From: Bacilli bacterium
GTDB lineage: Bacteria > Bacillota_I > Bacilli_A > RFN20 > CAG-449
Reading direction: 5' to 3'
Assembly: GCA_900755065.1 (NCBI GenBank)
Contig: CAAEFC010000016.1
Coordinates: forward strand, 1-26,558
Length of the DNA: 26,558 nucleotides
Shown here: positions 6,581 through 15,069 of the stretch, in pieces
Layout: every line of letters begins with the position of its first letter
Position numbering within the stretch: position 1 is the stretch's first letter
Notes under the pieces: model-generated
Seen by the model: the letters and a program-made list of their open reading frames with translations, nothing else
What the model was told of the DNA's origin: nothing
Databases searched by the model: none
Position numbers and translations under genes: made by a program

Positions 6581-7753
6581 ATGAAAAATCACAGCAAATT
6601 CACTCATCTCTTCCCTTTGGTTCTTCTTTTCGCCATGACCGGTTGTAGCGGCAAAACAACCCCGTCGAGCGAAATCCAGTCTTCCGACGGAATTTCCTCG
6701 TCACAGGAAATCCTCTCTTCAAGCGAAGCCGCCTCTTCCGAAGGAACGTCCGTTTCCATTCACGTCCATGCCTACGAATCGGTCGTTACCGAACCGACGT
6801 GTACGGAAGGAGGGTTCACCACGCATACGTGCGCATGCGGCGATTCCTATGTGGACGGCGAAGTGCCTGCGAAAGGGCACACGTTAGTCAAAACCGACGC
6901 GGTCGTTCCGAATTGCACCGACGGCGGACGCGCCGAATACTACACCTGTTCGGATTGCGGAAAGCATTTCGCCGACAATGCGGGGACAAACGAAATTTCG
7001 GATCTGACCACATTGGATCTGGCCGCCCTGGGTCATCAACTCGACCACGTCGAAAGCGTCGCGCCGACAGCAACCGCGCCGGGCGTCGTCGAACATTATC
7101 ATTGCGCGTATTGCGATCAATACTACGCCGACGAAAACGGCGAGACCGAAATCGACGGCGATTCCGTTCATCTGCTCAGAGGCAAACTCATCACGCTGGA
7201 AGACCGCGCCGAAGACATCGGAGGCGCCCTGACGCAGGAAGGAAACGCCATCGTCAGCGACGGTTCCACGCAAGCCACTTCGTTCATATTCGGCGATCAG
7301 GATTTAAACACGGAAATCGTGCTGGAATTCGATCTGACGATCGACGAATGGACTTCCGGCGAATGGTCTCTGTTCTCCATTCAGTACCGGAGATGGGACG
7401 GCAACACGACTTACGAATTGGAAATTTCCCGCGATCGGATTCTCAGCAAAAAGATCACGTACAGCGACAGCGCCGATAATCATCGGAGCGAAGAAGTTCT
7501 GGCGACAATCACCGATTTCACCGTCGAAGCCGGGCAATCCTATCACGTCAAAGTGCTCTGCTCCGGCTGGACCAAGACGATCCTGATCGACGACGTGCGC
7601 ATCACTTCGATCGTCGAATCCGATTACTGCGTCGGCCGTTTCGGCATCACCACCTGGGAATACACCCGTTACACGATTTCCGATCTGTATTATCGCGATT
7701 ATCAGCAGAATTCCGCAGACTTGCAGGCTGAATTCCCGGAAGTTTTCGAGTAA
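6581..7753 (+). CDS. Surface lipoprotein with Cys/His repeats and a C-terminal concanavalin-like beta-sandwich
   Basis: The 390-residue product starts with a lipoprotein signal peptide ending in the lipobox MTGC (Cys22). A Ser/Glu-rich linker (about 23-58) follows as a wall-spanning spacer. From about 60 to 190 come three degenerate repeats of the kind Cys-x-x-Gly-Gly ... Cys-x-x-Cys-Gly separated by GH-containing turns; the third keeps only the CAYC pair. Such repeats are common in secreted Bacillota proteins and may bind metal. The C-terminal half (about 195-390) is beta-rich, with the VKVLCSGWTKTILIDDVRI pattern of LamG/glycosidase-associated jelly-rolls. No catalytic motif is recognised, so it is probably a glycan-binding or scaffold protein on the outer membrane face. 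It is first in an operon with two more lipoproteins. The fold assignment is inference; the lipoprotein call is firm. Confidence 0.8.
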   Translation: MKNHSKFTHLFPLVLLFAMTGCSGKTTPSSEIQSSDGISSSQEILSSSEAASSEGTSVSIHVHAYESVVTEPTCTEGGFTTHTCACGDSYVDGEVPAKGHTLVKTDAVVPNCTDGGRAEYYTCSDCGKHFADNAGTNEISDLTTLDLAALGHQLDHVESVAPTATAPGVVEHYHCAYCDQYYADENGETEIDGDSVHLLRGKLITLEDRAEDIGGALTQEGNAIVSDGSTQATSFIFGDQDLNTEIVLEFDLTIDEWTSGEWSLFSIQYRRWDGNTTYELEISRDRILSKKITYSDSADNHRSEEVLATITDFTVEAGQSYHVKVLCSGWTKTILIDDVRITSIVESDYCVGRFGITTWEYTRYTISDLYYRDYQQNSADLQAEFPEVFE

Positions 7754-7787
7754 AAACCGGGACAGACGACTTGCAAAGGTGAGAAAA

Positions 7788-10124
7788 ATGAAGAAGATAG
7801 GACAGCTTCTCGTCGGATTGACCTTGCTTTCCACAGTCGTTTCCTGTTCCGGACAGGTGGATTTCATCGTCGATTCCGAAGGCCCGAAGATCGTTGACGG
7901 TCAACGTCCTTTTAGCGGAGACAATCCCTTTTCGGAACCGGGCTTATACAAAGAGCCGGAACTGGAAATCGACGGTATCGTCGACGAAGAATATCTGGAA
8001 GGATCCGGCACGGGCAAAATTCAGATTTATCAAGGCGGAAACGAAGACACGTACGTGTATCTTTACAAGGGCGAAAACGCGATTTATTTCATCTTTGAAG
8101 CGGAAGACGATTCGATCTCTTCGCTGGATCTGGAAGACATCAACATCACGACCGCGCAATCGGACTCTTGCGAACTCTACATCGACGCTTACGGCGACGG
8201 CGGGCTTACCCGGAGTTCCACGGACTACGAATTCCGGATGACCGCCAGCGGACGCGTCTATTCGATGCTGACGGGATTCGTCGCCAAATCCTTTATTCAC
8301 GGAACCAACAACTTCTACAACGACGTCGACGAAGGCTTTTTCATCGAAGGTTATGTTTCCTACGAATCCTTAGGTCCGGGCATCACCAAAGACACCCCGA
8401 CTTCCTTTGCCTTTGCCCGCGTCACGAAAACGGGAAATAAAGGCTATGTCTGGCACGGAGAAGTAGACCCGCAGATTCCGGACAACTACCGCGTGTTACA
8501 TAGCGACAACAAACTATACACATTGGACGAAGTTCCCATTAACGGCGTCCTCTCCGGCAAAGTGTCGGATACGGACGGAAATCCCCTTTCTCAGGTCGTC
8601 GTCGGAGGCGGAAACGCTTCCGCGATGACGAACGCCGACGGCACGTATTCGTTACCTTTCTTGAACCTCACCGGCGATCTGAACCTGAGTTTCCGGAAAA
8701 GCGGCTACTTCGGATACACGAAGACGCTTTCCAAGTCCGATCTCCGGAAAGCGAATTATGCCTATTCCTTCGACCCGGTTTTGCTGAGCGAAAGTCAGAG
8801 CCGGTATTCCACCACGCTGACGGGCGTACTGACCGAAAGAGACGGGACGACTCCGATCGGTGGCGCGGTCATTCAGGTCAACGATTTTCAGACGACGACC
8901 GATGGTTCGGGAACCTATTCCCTTCCGGCCGATCTGGAAGGCTATTCCAACGACATCGTCTTTACCTCTTCCGGCCATACCGCCTATACCCGATCGCTTC
9001 TTCTCGAAGACATTCAGATCAACGGCACTACGCTCATTCCCGCCGTTCAATTAGACGAAAACGCGGGTTCGGAAATCGAATTCGGCGGAACGCAATGCGG
9101 AAAAGCGACCGCGCGCGTGAAACGGAACGAAGACGGAAAATCCTTCAAAGTCGTCATGAAAACGCTGACGAACATGAATCCCGACGAGGCGCCCGGCAGT
9201 TACTTTGAACTGTTTGTAGACACCAAAACTTCATCGGGACTGGATTTACGGGACGAAACGGATTACCGCTTCGACATCGAATGGTCGGATAAAGGCTTGC
9301 TCCGCTATCAGAACTACGGAGGCGCCCTGCTTGACACCGAAGATTTCCGGACGACCTACGGAAAGATCAACGAAGCCTGGTTCGTCGAAATCGATCTTCC
9401 TTACGCCGCTTTGAATCTGGCGAAAGACGAATGCGTCGGCGTGTATTTCGGCATCAAATCGCTCTATAACTGGGAAGGCTATTATCTGAAAAACGGAAAT
9501 TTGCTGAACCCGGAAATCACGTTCAATTACTTTCGGCTGACGTCGGATTCCCGCTTGGTCGTCGGTTCGGCCAACGAGGAACCGACCCTTACGAAAACGC
9601 CGACTTTTATCGACGAAATCGGTTCTTACGCCGGCGTGGACGACACGGTGAAATACGCGATCTCCCTCGTAAGGGAATCGACGGGCGTGATCCTGATTCT
9701 CGAAAACCCGGAAGGATCGCTCAGCCGCATGGAACAGACGCACGCCCTGAACATTTACTACGACATGAACGCATCGAAGAGTAAAACCAAACCGGACGCT
9801 TCCTGCGGTCATATCGAAATCTACGAAGGTTACCCGGCTTCCGTCCTCACGAAATATACGGACGAGGGCGTAGAAGACAGAGCGAACAGAATCTACGAAA
9901 TTCATCAGAGCCAATCCTGGGTCAGCACGATGGATCGGAAAATGTACATCTATTTATCGTATGAATTGCTGGGCGGAAATCCGACGAATGCGATCGGATT
10001 CACGATCGGCTGCTGGAACGCCGTCGCAAGCACGAACGACTGGCTGACCTATCAGGGCAGACAGCCCGATTTCGGCAATCCTTCCACGTTCGTCCTGATC
10101 GACGGGAACGGAAACTGTTCATAA
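7788..10124 (+). CDS. Large surface lipoprotein with CBM9-like and carboxypeptidase-regulatory-like domains
   Basis: The 778-residue lipoprotein has a signal peptide ending STVVSC (Cys20). Visible domains in order: a first CBM9/DOMON-like beta-sandwich (about 45-235) opening LEIDGIVDEEYLEG and with a CELYIDAYGDGG strand; two CarboxypepD_reg-like Ig-type repeats (about 245-415), each with G..T...G.P...A.V and TYSLP signatures; a second CBM9-like domain (about 425-590) with the strand YFELFVDTK; and a third (about 595-778). CBM9-like modules bind glycan ends, and no catalytic domain is seen, so this looks like a multivalent polysaccharide-binding protein anchored to the membrane. ATG 7788 is chosen over the GTG at 7779 because AAAGGTGAG (7776-7784) is the ribosome binding site. 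It begins 34 bp after the previous gene, in the same operon. Exact domain limits need profile searches. Confidence 0.8.
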   Translation: MKKIGQLLVGLTLLSTVVSCSGQVDFIVDSEGPKIVDGQRPFSGDNPFSEPGLYKEPELEIDGIVDEEYLEGSGTGKIQIYQGGNEDTYVYLYKGENAIYFIFEAEDDSISSLDLEDINITTAQSDSCELYIDAYGDGGLTRSSTDYEFRMTASGRVYSMLTGFVAKSFIHGTNNFYNDVDEGFFIEGYVSYESLGPGITKDTPTSFAFARVTKTGNKGYVWHGEVDPQIPDNYRVLHSDNKLYTLDEVPINGVLSGKVSDTDGNPLSQVVVGGGNASAMTNADGTYSLPFLNLTGDLNLSFRKSGYFGYTKTLSKSDLRKANYAYSFDPVLLSESQSRYSTTLTGVLTERDGTTPIGGAVIQVNDFQTTTDGSGTYSLPADLEGYSNDIVFTSSGHTAYTRSLLLEDIQINGTTLIPAVQLDENAGSEIEFGGTQCGKATARVKRNEDGKSFKVVMKTLTNMNPDEAPGSYFELFVDTKTSSGLDLRDETDYRFDIEWSDKGLLRYQNYGGALLDTEDFRTTYGKINEAWFVEIDLPYAALNLAKDECVGVYFGIKSLYNWEGYYLKNGNLLNPEITFNYFRLTSDSRLVVGSANEEPTLTKTPTFIDEIGSYAGVDDTVKYAISLVRESTGVILILENPEGSLSRMEQTHALNIYYDMNASKSKTKPDASCGHIEIYEGYPASVLTKYTDEGVEDRANRIYEIHQSQSWVSTMDRKMYIYLSYELLGGNPTNAIGFTIGCWNAVASTNDWLTYQGRQPDFGNPSTFVLIDGNGNCS

Positions 10125-10140
10125 AAGAGGAGAAAAATGT

Positions 10141-12555
10141 ATGAAGAAAAAGTTACTGTTGATTCCCCTGCTGGCCTTATCCCTTTCCTCTTGCGGATCC
10201 AGGAAAGTCGAAATCAAGTCCGAAGATTCCCTGAAAACCGTCCAGAAAGAGTCGGAAAAGTATGCGAATATCTTTCTCGACGACCGGATCGAGAATCAAT
10301 GGGAAGATTACGGCATCGGTGATCCGTTCATCTATCGGTTCAACGGGTGGTACTATCTGATCTGCTCGACGAAAGGAAACGAAACCGGCGTGAAAGGGTG
10401 GAAGTCGAAAGATCTGATGCAGTGGACGATGGTCGATAACGGCTCGTGTCCGGAAGGCTACATCGTCAGCCCGTCGATCCGCGAATCCTTCGACGCCTAC
10501 GCCAGCGAGGTTTATTATCTGGACGGAACGTTCTACCTGATCGAGTCGAGCAACGGAAAAGGCCATTACATCTTCTCTTCCGCTTCGCCCGAAGGTCCTT
10601 TTGAACTTCTCTCCAACCGGATCGACGATACGATCGACGGCAGTCTGTTTCTCGATACCGACGGGCAGACGGTCATGCTCAACGCCGCGGCATCCAACCT
10701 CAACGGCAAGCGCCTGTCCGAAGATATGAAATCCGTGCTGGATTCGTACGTCCTTCCCAACACCTCGATGCAGGGGTGGACCGAAGGACCGGAATACCTC
10801 GTCAAAGACGGCGTGCGGTACTATTTCTATACGGGCAACGGGGTGACCCAAAAAGCCTACCGCATCGACTATTCCTATTCGCCGATCGTAGAAGGAAAAA
10901 CCTACGACGAATCGCCGATTTATCAAGGGCATAACATCTTGCTCAACACCGATGAGGATTTCAATTCGCTGGGACACGGCACCGTCTTTCTCGGGCCGGA
11001 TCTGGATTCTTACTATCTGGGATTCCACAATATGTTACGTAAAGGCAATCACGACGAACGAAGGTTCAACTTAGGTCGGCTCCTCTTTAACGGAACCGAG
11101 ATTTCCATGCAGCACATCGGCGTGGAAGGCAATATCGTTCCCGCCCTTCCGGATTATCAGGAATTCGATCCGAGCCGATTGCTCTCCGATGAAGGAATGA
11201 GACTGTCGCCAACTGCCACCGACGAGGAGTTCACCGTCGAATACAACTTCGTCGGAAACGGAAAACTGGTCTTCTCCTACGTCGATCCCGCGCAATACGG
11301 CTATGTGCTTTTCGACGGTTCGACTCTGTCCGTTCATCGCGTTCAGGACGGCAAAACCGTTCAGGTCGGCGAAGCAGAAACCTACCGGTCTTACGCTTCA
11401 AACGTCATGCACAGCATCCGTCTGAGTTACAAAGACGGACTCATGGATCTTTCCTTCGACAATCTGGAAATCGCAAACGACATCGCCGTCGGCGCGTTTT
11501 CCGCAGGAAAAGTCGGTTACGAAAACACCTTTTCGTCCGTCGGAACGTTGACGTTCAACAACACCGCGCAAGGCGACAGCGACAAAAAGACGGAAAAAAT
11601 TCAACGCATTCCCTCCCCTTCCTATTCGGAAAAGCAATCCAGGCTAAGCGATCGCTCCGGTTTACGTCTCACCGCGAATAGCGAAAACGACACGATCGTC
11701 GTCGGTTCCAACGAATTGAAAATCGGTCAAAGCGGCGATTATGCCACGTATCTGATTTACGCGCCGGAAAACGGCTCTTACGGATTGGATATGGTTGTCC
11801 GTGATTCGTACGCTGGCAAAAAGGTCGGCGTTCAGATCGACGGCGGAGACATCGTCCGATTCACGCTTCCCGCTACGAACGGCTACTCCGGCTATATGCG
11901 ACTTCATCTGGGCGATCTGACGCTCACCGAAGGCAATCACAATCTGACGATCTTCGGTCTGGAAGACGAATTTGCCTATCAGATGATGTATCTGGAACCG
12001 AATTACAACGTCAAAGACACCGTGTACGAACACGATTTAAAGACTTATCCGAGCGAAGGGATCTCCTATCCGACGTTCTTCAACAAAGACGGCGACGGTT
12101 TTTACAGCGATACCAATGCCCGGTATCTGGTTACCTTCGGCAACGTGAATTTTGAAGATCTGGAAATCAGCGTCGACATCACCCTGACCGGCGTCAACGG
12201 AACCGGCACCTGCGGACTGGTTCTCGCCGCCGACAATTGGGCGTTCAACAATGTCGATCTGGATAATTTCAAATCGATTCAAGGCTATTACTTCGCCGTC
12301 AATGCGAACAAGGCGACGATCGTTCAATCCGATTACCAGTACAGCGACGAATCCTGCCGGACGATCGTCAGTTTGCCAAACGATGTCCCATTCAACTTAA
12401 AAGCGGTCAAACAGGGAAAAACCCTTTCTCTGTACATCGACGGCGAAAAAATTCTGGAAACCTTTTCGCCGATGGGACGGACGCGGGGCGCCGCAGGAAT
12501 CTATGCGAACTTCATCTCCGCGCGATACAACAACCTGAAAATCAGAACCTTATAA
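10141..12555 (+). CDS. Lipoprotein glycoside hydrolase, GH43-like, with appended carbohydrate-binding beta-sandwiches
   Basis: The 804-residue protein has a lipoprotein signal ending LSSC (Cys18). A five-bladed beta-propeller domain (about 40-335) has the GH43 (clan GH-F) catalytic set: Asp61 in IGDPFIYRFNGWYYL as base, Asp166 in TIDGSLFLDTDGQ as the pKa-modulating residue, Glu215 in WTEGPEYLVKDG as acid, and His279 in LGHGTVF. GH43 enzymes are inverting arabinofuranosidases, xylosidases, arabinanases or galactosidases; the specificity cannot be read here. Downstream come a beta-sandwich (about 350-480), a CBM6/35-like domain (about 500-635) and a concanavalin-like domain (about 640-804). The ATG at 10141 follows AGAGGAG, 16 bp after the upstream stop. 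It is the last gene of the three-lipoprotein operon and ends at a strong terminator, and it is the only enzyme exposed at the surface in this window. Confidence 0.85.
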   Translation: MKKKLLLIPLLALSLSSCGSRKVEIKSEDSLKTVQKESEKYANIFLDDRIENQWEDYGIGDPFIYRFNGWYYLICSTKGNETGVKGWKSKDLMQWTMVDNGSCPEGYIVSPSIRESFDAYASEVYYLDGTFYLIESSNGKGHYIFSSASPEGPFELLSNRIDDTIDGSLFLDTDGQTVMLNAAASNLNGKRLSEDMKSVLDSYVLPNTSMQGWTEGPEYLVKDGVRYYFYTGNGVTQKAYRIDYSYSPIVEGKTYDESPIYQGHNILLNTDEDFNSLGHGTVFLGPDLDSYYLGFHNMLRKGNHDERRFNLGRLLFNGTEISMQHIGVEGNIVPALPDYQEFDPSRLLSDEGMRLSPTATDEEFTVEYNFVGNGKLVFSYVDPAQYGYVLFDGSTLSVHRVQDGKTVQVGEAETYRSYASNVMHSIRLSYKDGLMDLSFDNLEIANDIAVGAFSAGKVGYENTFSSVGTLTFNNTAQGDSDKKTEKIQRIPSPSYSEKQSRLSDRSGLRLTANSENDTIVVGSNELKIGQSGDYATYLIYAPENGSYGLDMVVRDSYAGKKVGVQIDGGDIVRFTLPATNGYSGYMRLHLGDLTLTEGNHNLTIFGLEDEFAYQMMYLEPNYNVKDTVYEHDLKTYPSEGISYPTFFNKDGDGFYSDTNARYLVTFGNVNFEDLEISVDITLTGVNGTGTCGLVLAADNWAFNNVDLDNFKSIQGYYFAVNANKATIVQSDYQYSDESCRTIVSLPNDVPFNLKAVKQGKTLSLYIDGEKILETFSPMGRTRGAAGIYANFISARYNNLKIRTL

Positions 12556-12570
12556 TCGCGTTCCCTTTCA

Positions 12571-12601
12571 AAAAAGGATATCGGAATCCGATATCCTTTT
12601 T
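12571..12601. terminator. Bidirectional Rho-independent terminator between convergent operons
   Basis: A perfect 14-bp stem, AAAAAGGATATCGG (12571-12584) and CCGATATCCTTTTT (12588-12601), has a 3-nt loop and T-runs on both strands. It ends the GH43 operon on the plus strand and the AraC regulator gene on the minus strand, overlapping the latter's stop codon by 2 bp. Confidence 0.92.
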
Positions 12602-13403
12602 ATCGCGTCATTTCTACCTTTTCCAGCCCGTTTCGGTATTCGACGAGGGTCATTCCGAATTTTTTCCTGAACCACATATAGAAGTATTCCAGCGTGGAGA
12701 AATTCAGATCTTCGATGATCGTCGTGGTCTTGACGTTGTTCTGAATCGCTCTTTTGACGTATTCGATCCGGGATTTGTCCAGATCGTTTAACGGCGTGGT
12801 GCCGAACAGTTTCTTGTAAATCGAACAGAAATAGGATTGCGTATATCCCGCCTTGTGCGCGATCTTCGCAATGGACGTATTCACCGGATTCTGATAGATG
12901 TCCAGCCGGATCTGCTCGAAGATTTCCAGAATGTTCTTTTTATTGGTAATCTTGGAAGAAATGTGCGTAAAGTGAATGTTTTTGGACAATTCCAGCAAAA
13001 GCGTATACAGTTTTGAAACCATCTCGACGTTCATGAAGTAGGAATTGCTTTGAAACGACGCGTAAATTTCGGAAACGATCTGGCTGATGAGTTTGGAATT
13101 CGTCACCTTCAAAGGCGTGTTCAGCGGAATCTTCAACTCGTTGAAAATCTGCGCATCGTTGCATTGGAATTCGATCCAGTCGTGATTCAGCCTTTCCCCC
13201 AGAGGGCGATAGTATTGCGGAAACGTCAGATCGTAAAGAATCACCGTTCCCGGCGGAAGAATCTCATCCTTTCCGTTCAGGCGCATCAGGGTTTCCGTCA
13301 AAAAATGAATGAACACGTGGCGGGAAAACCCCGATAACCTCTCGCAGATGAAATCTTTGTTCTCTTTCACTTTACTGCCGACATTGATGATTTTAAAATC
13401 CAT
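12600..13403 (-). CDS. AraC/XylS-family transcriptional regulator
   Basis: The 267-residue regulator has an N-terminal cupin-like sensing half (about 1-150; the PPGTVILYDLTFPQYYRP region is typical of the ligand-binding barrel) and a C-terminal double helix-turn-helix (about 165-262). In the latter, TSIAKIAHKAGYTQSYFCSI is the first helix-turn-helix and the stretch around LNFSTLEYFYMWFRKKFG is the second. AraC proteins of this type usually activate sugar-use genes on binding an oligosaccharide. The ATG at 13403 is chosen over 13427 because GAGG sits 7 nt upstream, and because 13427 overlaps the TATAAT box at 13431-13426. It is divergent from the ABC transporter-GH2 operon and convergent with the GH43 operon, so it is the likely local activator of both. 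Confidence 0.9.
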   Translation of the reverse strand: MDFKIINVGSKVKENKDFICERLSGFSRHVFIHFLTETLMRLNGKDEILPPGTVILYDLTFPQYYRPLGERLNHDWIEFQCNDAQIFNELKIPLNTPLKVTNSKLISQIVSEIYASFQSNSYFMNVEMVSKLYTLLLELSKNIHFTHISSKITNKKNILEIFEQIRLDIYQNPVNTSIAKIAHKAGYTQSYFCSIYKKLFGTTPLNDLDKSRIEYVKRAIQNNVKTTTIIEDLNFSTLEYFYMWFRKKFGMTLVEYRNGLEKVEMTR

Positions 13404-13425
13404 AAAACTTCCTCTATCCGCATTC

Positions 13426-13454
13426 ATTATAGTTTATTTTTTTCAATTTGAAAA
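13426..13454 (-). promoter_or_regulatory. Promoter of the AraC-family regulator gene
   Basis: On the minus strand TTTTCA (13454-13449) and a perfect TATAAT (13431-13426) are separated by 17 bp, 22 bp upstream of the ATG at 13403. The -35 region overlaps one arm (13444-13452) of a widely spaced inverted repeat, a possible autoregulatory site. Confidence 0.65.
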
Positions 13455-13577
13455 TGAGTTTAATAAAAATATTATCTTTTACTAAAAAAATAATGATATT
13501 CAAAAATAGGCGTTCTGACGAAAAAACCCAAGATTAAAGCGTTTTCAAACGAAGAATATTTTATTTTCTTCAAATTG
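13444..13577. repeat. Widely spaced inverted repeat CAATTTGAA...TTCAAATTG in the divergent promoter region
   Basis: Perfect 9-bp arms lie at 13444-13452 and 13569-13577, with 116 bp between them. A second inverted repeat inside, GAAGAA (13551-13556) and TTCTTC (13566-13571), abuts the right arm. The whole intergenic region is very AT-rich. The arms may be operator half-sites for the AraC regulator allowing looping, but AT-richness makes chance matches more likely. Confidence 0.4.
13534..13547 (-). promoter_or_regulatory. cre-like site upstream of the ABC transporter operon
   Basis: The minus strand reads TGAAAACGCTTTAA, which matches the cre consensus TGNAANCGNTNNCA except for one base near the end. 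It lies about 105 bp upstream of the transporter operon's -10 box. Together with the perfect site at 6419-6436 it suggests that both operons answer to catabolite repression. Confidence 0.45.
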
Positions 13578-13651
13578 TCAAAAAATAAAATGCAATATAA
13601 AAAACAGATATTTTTTATATTTAACAACTAGGGGAAAATACTGCGGAATTG

Positions 13652-13673
13652 TATAATACAGATAAGAGGAGGA
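13652..13673 (+). promoter_or_regulatory. -10 box and ribosome binding site of the ABC transporter-GH2 operon
   Basis: A perfect TATAAT (13652-13657) is followed by AGAGGAGGA (13665-13673), 7 nt before the ATG at 13681. No recognisable -35 box is present at 16-18 bp, which is typical of activator-dependent promoters and fits the divergent AraC regulator. The short leader leaves little more than the ribosome binding site before the start. Confidence 0.6.
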
Positions 13674-13680
13674 ACGCGCG

Positions 13681-15063
13681 ATGAAGTTATTCCAGAAAAG
13701 CACGCTAATTCTATTGGGAGCCTTATTCCTTTCCGGTTGCTCGAATTCTCCGGCAACCTCTCAGGGCTACGAACCTTTCGACCCGGATCAGAACTACACG
13801 ATCGACTTTTTGGGTTGGGGCGGTCTTGCCGAACAGAGGAACTTCCAGACATTGATCAGCGAATTCATGAAGGACTATCCGAACGTGAAAGTCTTTTACG
13901 ACGCCATCAGCGACACGACCACTTATTCCACCAACCTGGTGAACCGGGCCAACAATCTGCCGGACGTTTTCTATGTTCCGGACTGGGACTATATCAAATG
14001 GGCCGATTCCGGGAAACTGCTGGAACTAAGCGAATACCTGTCGGAGGAGGAACTCAACAAAATGTGGCCTGCTTCGATCGATATTTTCCGTTGGGATTCC
14101 GAAAAGAAAACCGTCGGCACGGGCGATGAGATTTACGGTCTTCCGAAAGATCTGGGACCGTCGGCGATCGTGTACAACAAGACGCTGATGCTTCAACTCA
14201 TCGAAGAGTATGATCTGGACGTCGGCCTGCCGTCGACGAGCGAACCGATGACTTTTACCGAATTCAAAGAATACCTGTCTCATTTCAAAGGGCTGAGCGT
14301 CGACGGGCAAAAACTGACGCCGATCACCTATTACGACGTGCAAAGCGCGGTTTATTCCAACAATGCGAATTTCTATACCGACGATTCGGCGACCACTTCC
14401 GCCATTACGGATCCGAATTTCATCGACGCCATTCAATTCGTCGCCGATTTATCCCTCACCGGACTGGCTTCCGATTACGCGTCGAGCACTTCGTCGACGG
14501 CGTTTACCAAATTCGCTTCCCAAGAATGCCTCTTCTCGTGGATGGGGCCTTGGGACATCGCCACTTTCTGGGAAGGATTATCCTTTGAATTCGACATCAT
14601 GCCGGTACCGAAGGGTGATGCCGAAGGAGCCAAATCGACCGTCACGATCGGCACGGTCGCTTACAGCGTCAGCGCGTCAAGCAAAAACAAAGCCGCGGCC
14701 GTCGAACTCGCCAAATGGCTGGCTTGCTCCGATAAATCCGCGCGAATGAACTACCAGTTGGGTCAGGCCATGCCGAACATCAGGGAAATGGCCGAAACCG
14801 ACTGGGTCAATAACGTGGGATTGTCGGGTATTCAGACCTATCCGGCGAGCAAGCAGGTCTTTATCGACCCGATCAAGACGACTTCTACGATGACCGGTAA
14901 GAACAGAGCCTATTACTATACGTACGAAAAAACCGCCTACGACGATCTGATGGACCGTTTCAACAGCGTATGGTCCGGACAGGAAACCGCCGAAGCCGCG
15001 ATTTTAAGTTACGCAGACACTTTCCAGAACCGATTGACGAGGATTCATACGAATTTGGAGTGA
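13681..15063 (+). CDS. Sugar ABC transporter substrate-binding lipoprotein (family 1 type)
   Basis: The 460-residue lipoprotein has a signal peptide ending FLSGC (Cys20) and the layout of extracellular oligosaccharide-binding proteins (MalE/UgpB class). IDFLGWGGLAEQRNFQTLIS near residues 41-60 is the usual first strand and helix. The stretch LPDVFYVPDWDYIKWADSGKLLEL is the family-typical second motif, and FASQECLFSWMGPWDIATF near 275 is the typical lobe-crossing segment. It captures the oligosaccharide outside the membrane and delivers it to the two permeases encoded next. It is the first gene of an operon extending to the GH2 genes. The ligand cannot be deduced; the linked glycosidases suggest a galactose-, arabinose- or glucuronate-containing oligosaccharide. 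Confidence 0.92.
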   Translation: MKLFQKSTLILLGALFLSGCSNSPATSQGYEPFDPDQNYTIDFLGWGGLAEQRNFQTLISEFMKDYPNVKVFYDAISDTTTYSTNLVNRANNLPDVFYVPDWDYIKWADSGKLLELSEYLSEEELNKMWPASIDIFRWDSEKKTVGTGDEIYGLPKDLGPSAIVYNKTLMLQLIEEYDLDVGLPSTSEPMTFTEFKEYLSHFKGLSVDGQKLTPITYYDVQSAVYSNNANFYTDDSATTSAITDPNFIDAIQFVADLSLTGLASDYASSTSSTAFTKFASQECLFSWMGPWDIATFWEGLSFEFDIMPVPKGDAEGAKSTVTIGTVAYSVSASSKNKAAAVELAKWLACSDKSARMNYQLGQAMPNIREMAETDWVNNVGLSGIQTYPASKQVFIDPIKTTSTMTGKNRAYYYTYEKTAYDDLMDRFNSVWSGQETAEAAILSYADTFQNRLTRIHTNLE

Positions 15064-15069
15064 TTTTCC

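Noticed and set aside
6358..6582. A 74-codon minus-strand frame in the promoter region
   Set aside because: It has no ribosome binding site, covers the cre site and promoter of the lipoprotein operon, and shows no recognisable domain.
9246..9914. A 222-codon open frame on the minus strand, and similar long antisense frames across 1.3-3.9 kb and 19-22 kb
   Set aside because: These are shadows of strongly supported genes, with no ribosome binding sites and Arg/Phe/Val-rich compositions lacking any domain.
13404..13427. Earlier in-frame ATG for the AraC regulator
   Set aside because: It overlaps the TATAAT box of the gene's own promoter, and a proper GAGG box precedes the ATG at 13403.
13551..13571. 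GAAGAA/TTCTTC as a terminator
   Set aside because: It lies in the divergent promoter region between two gene starts, so no transcript should end there. It is listed only as part of the inverted repeats.
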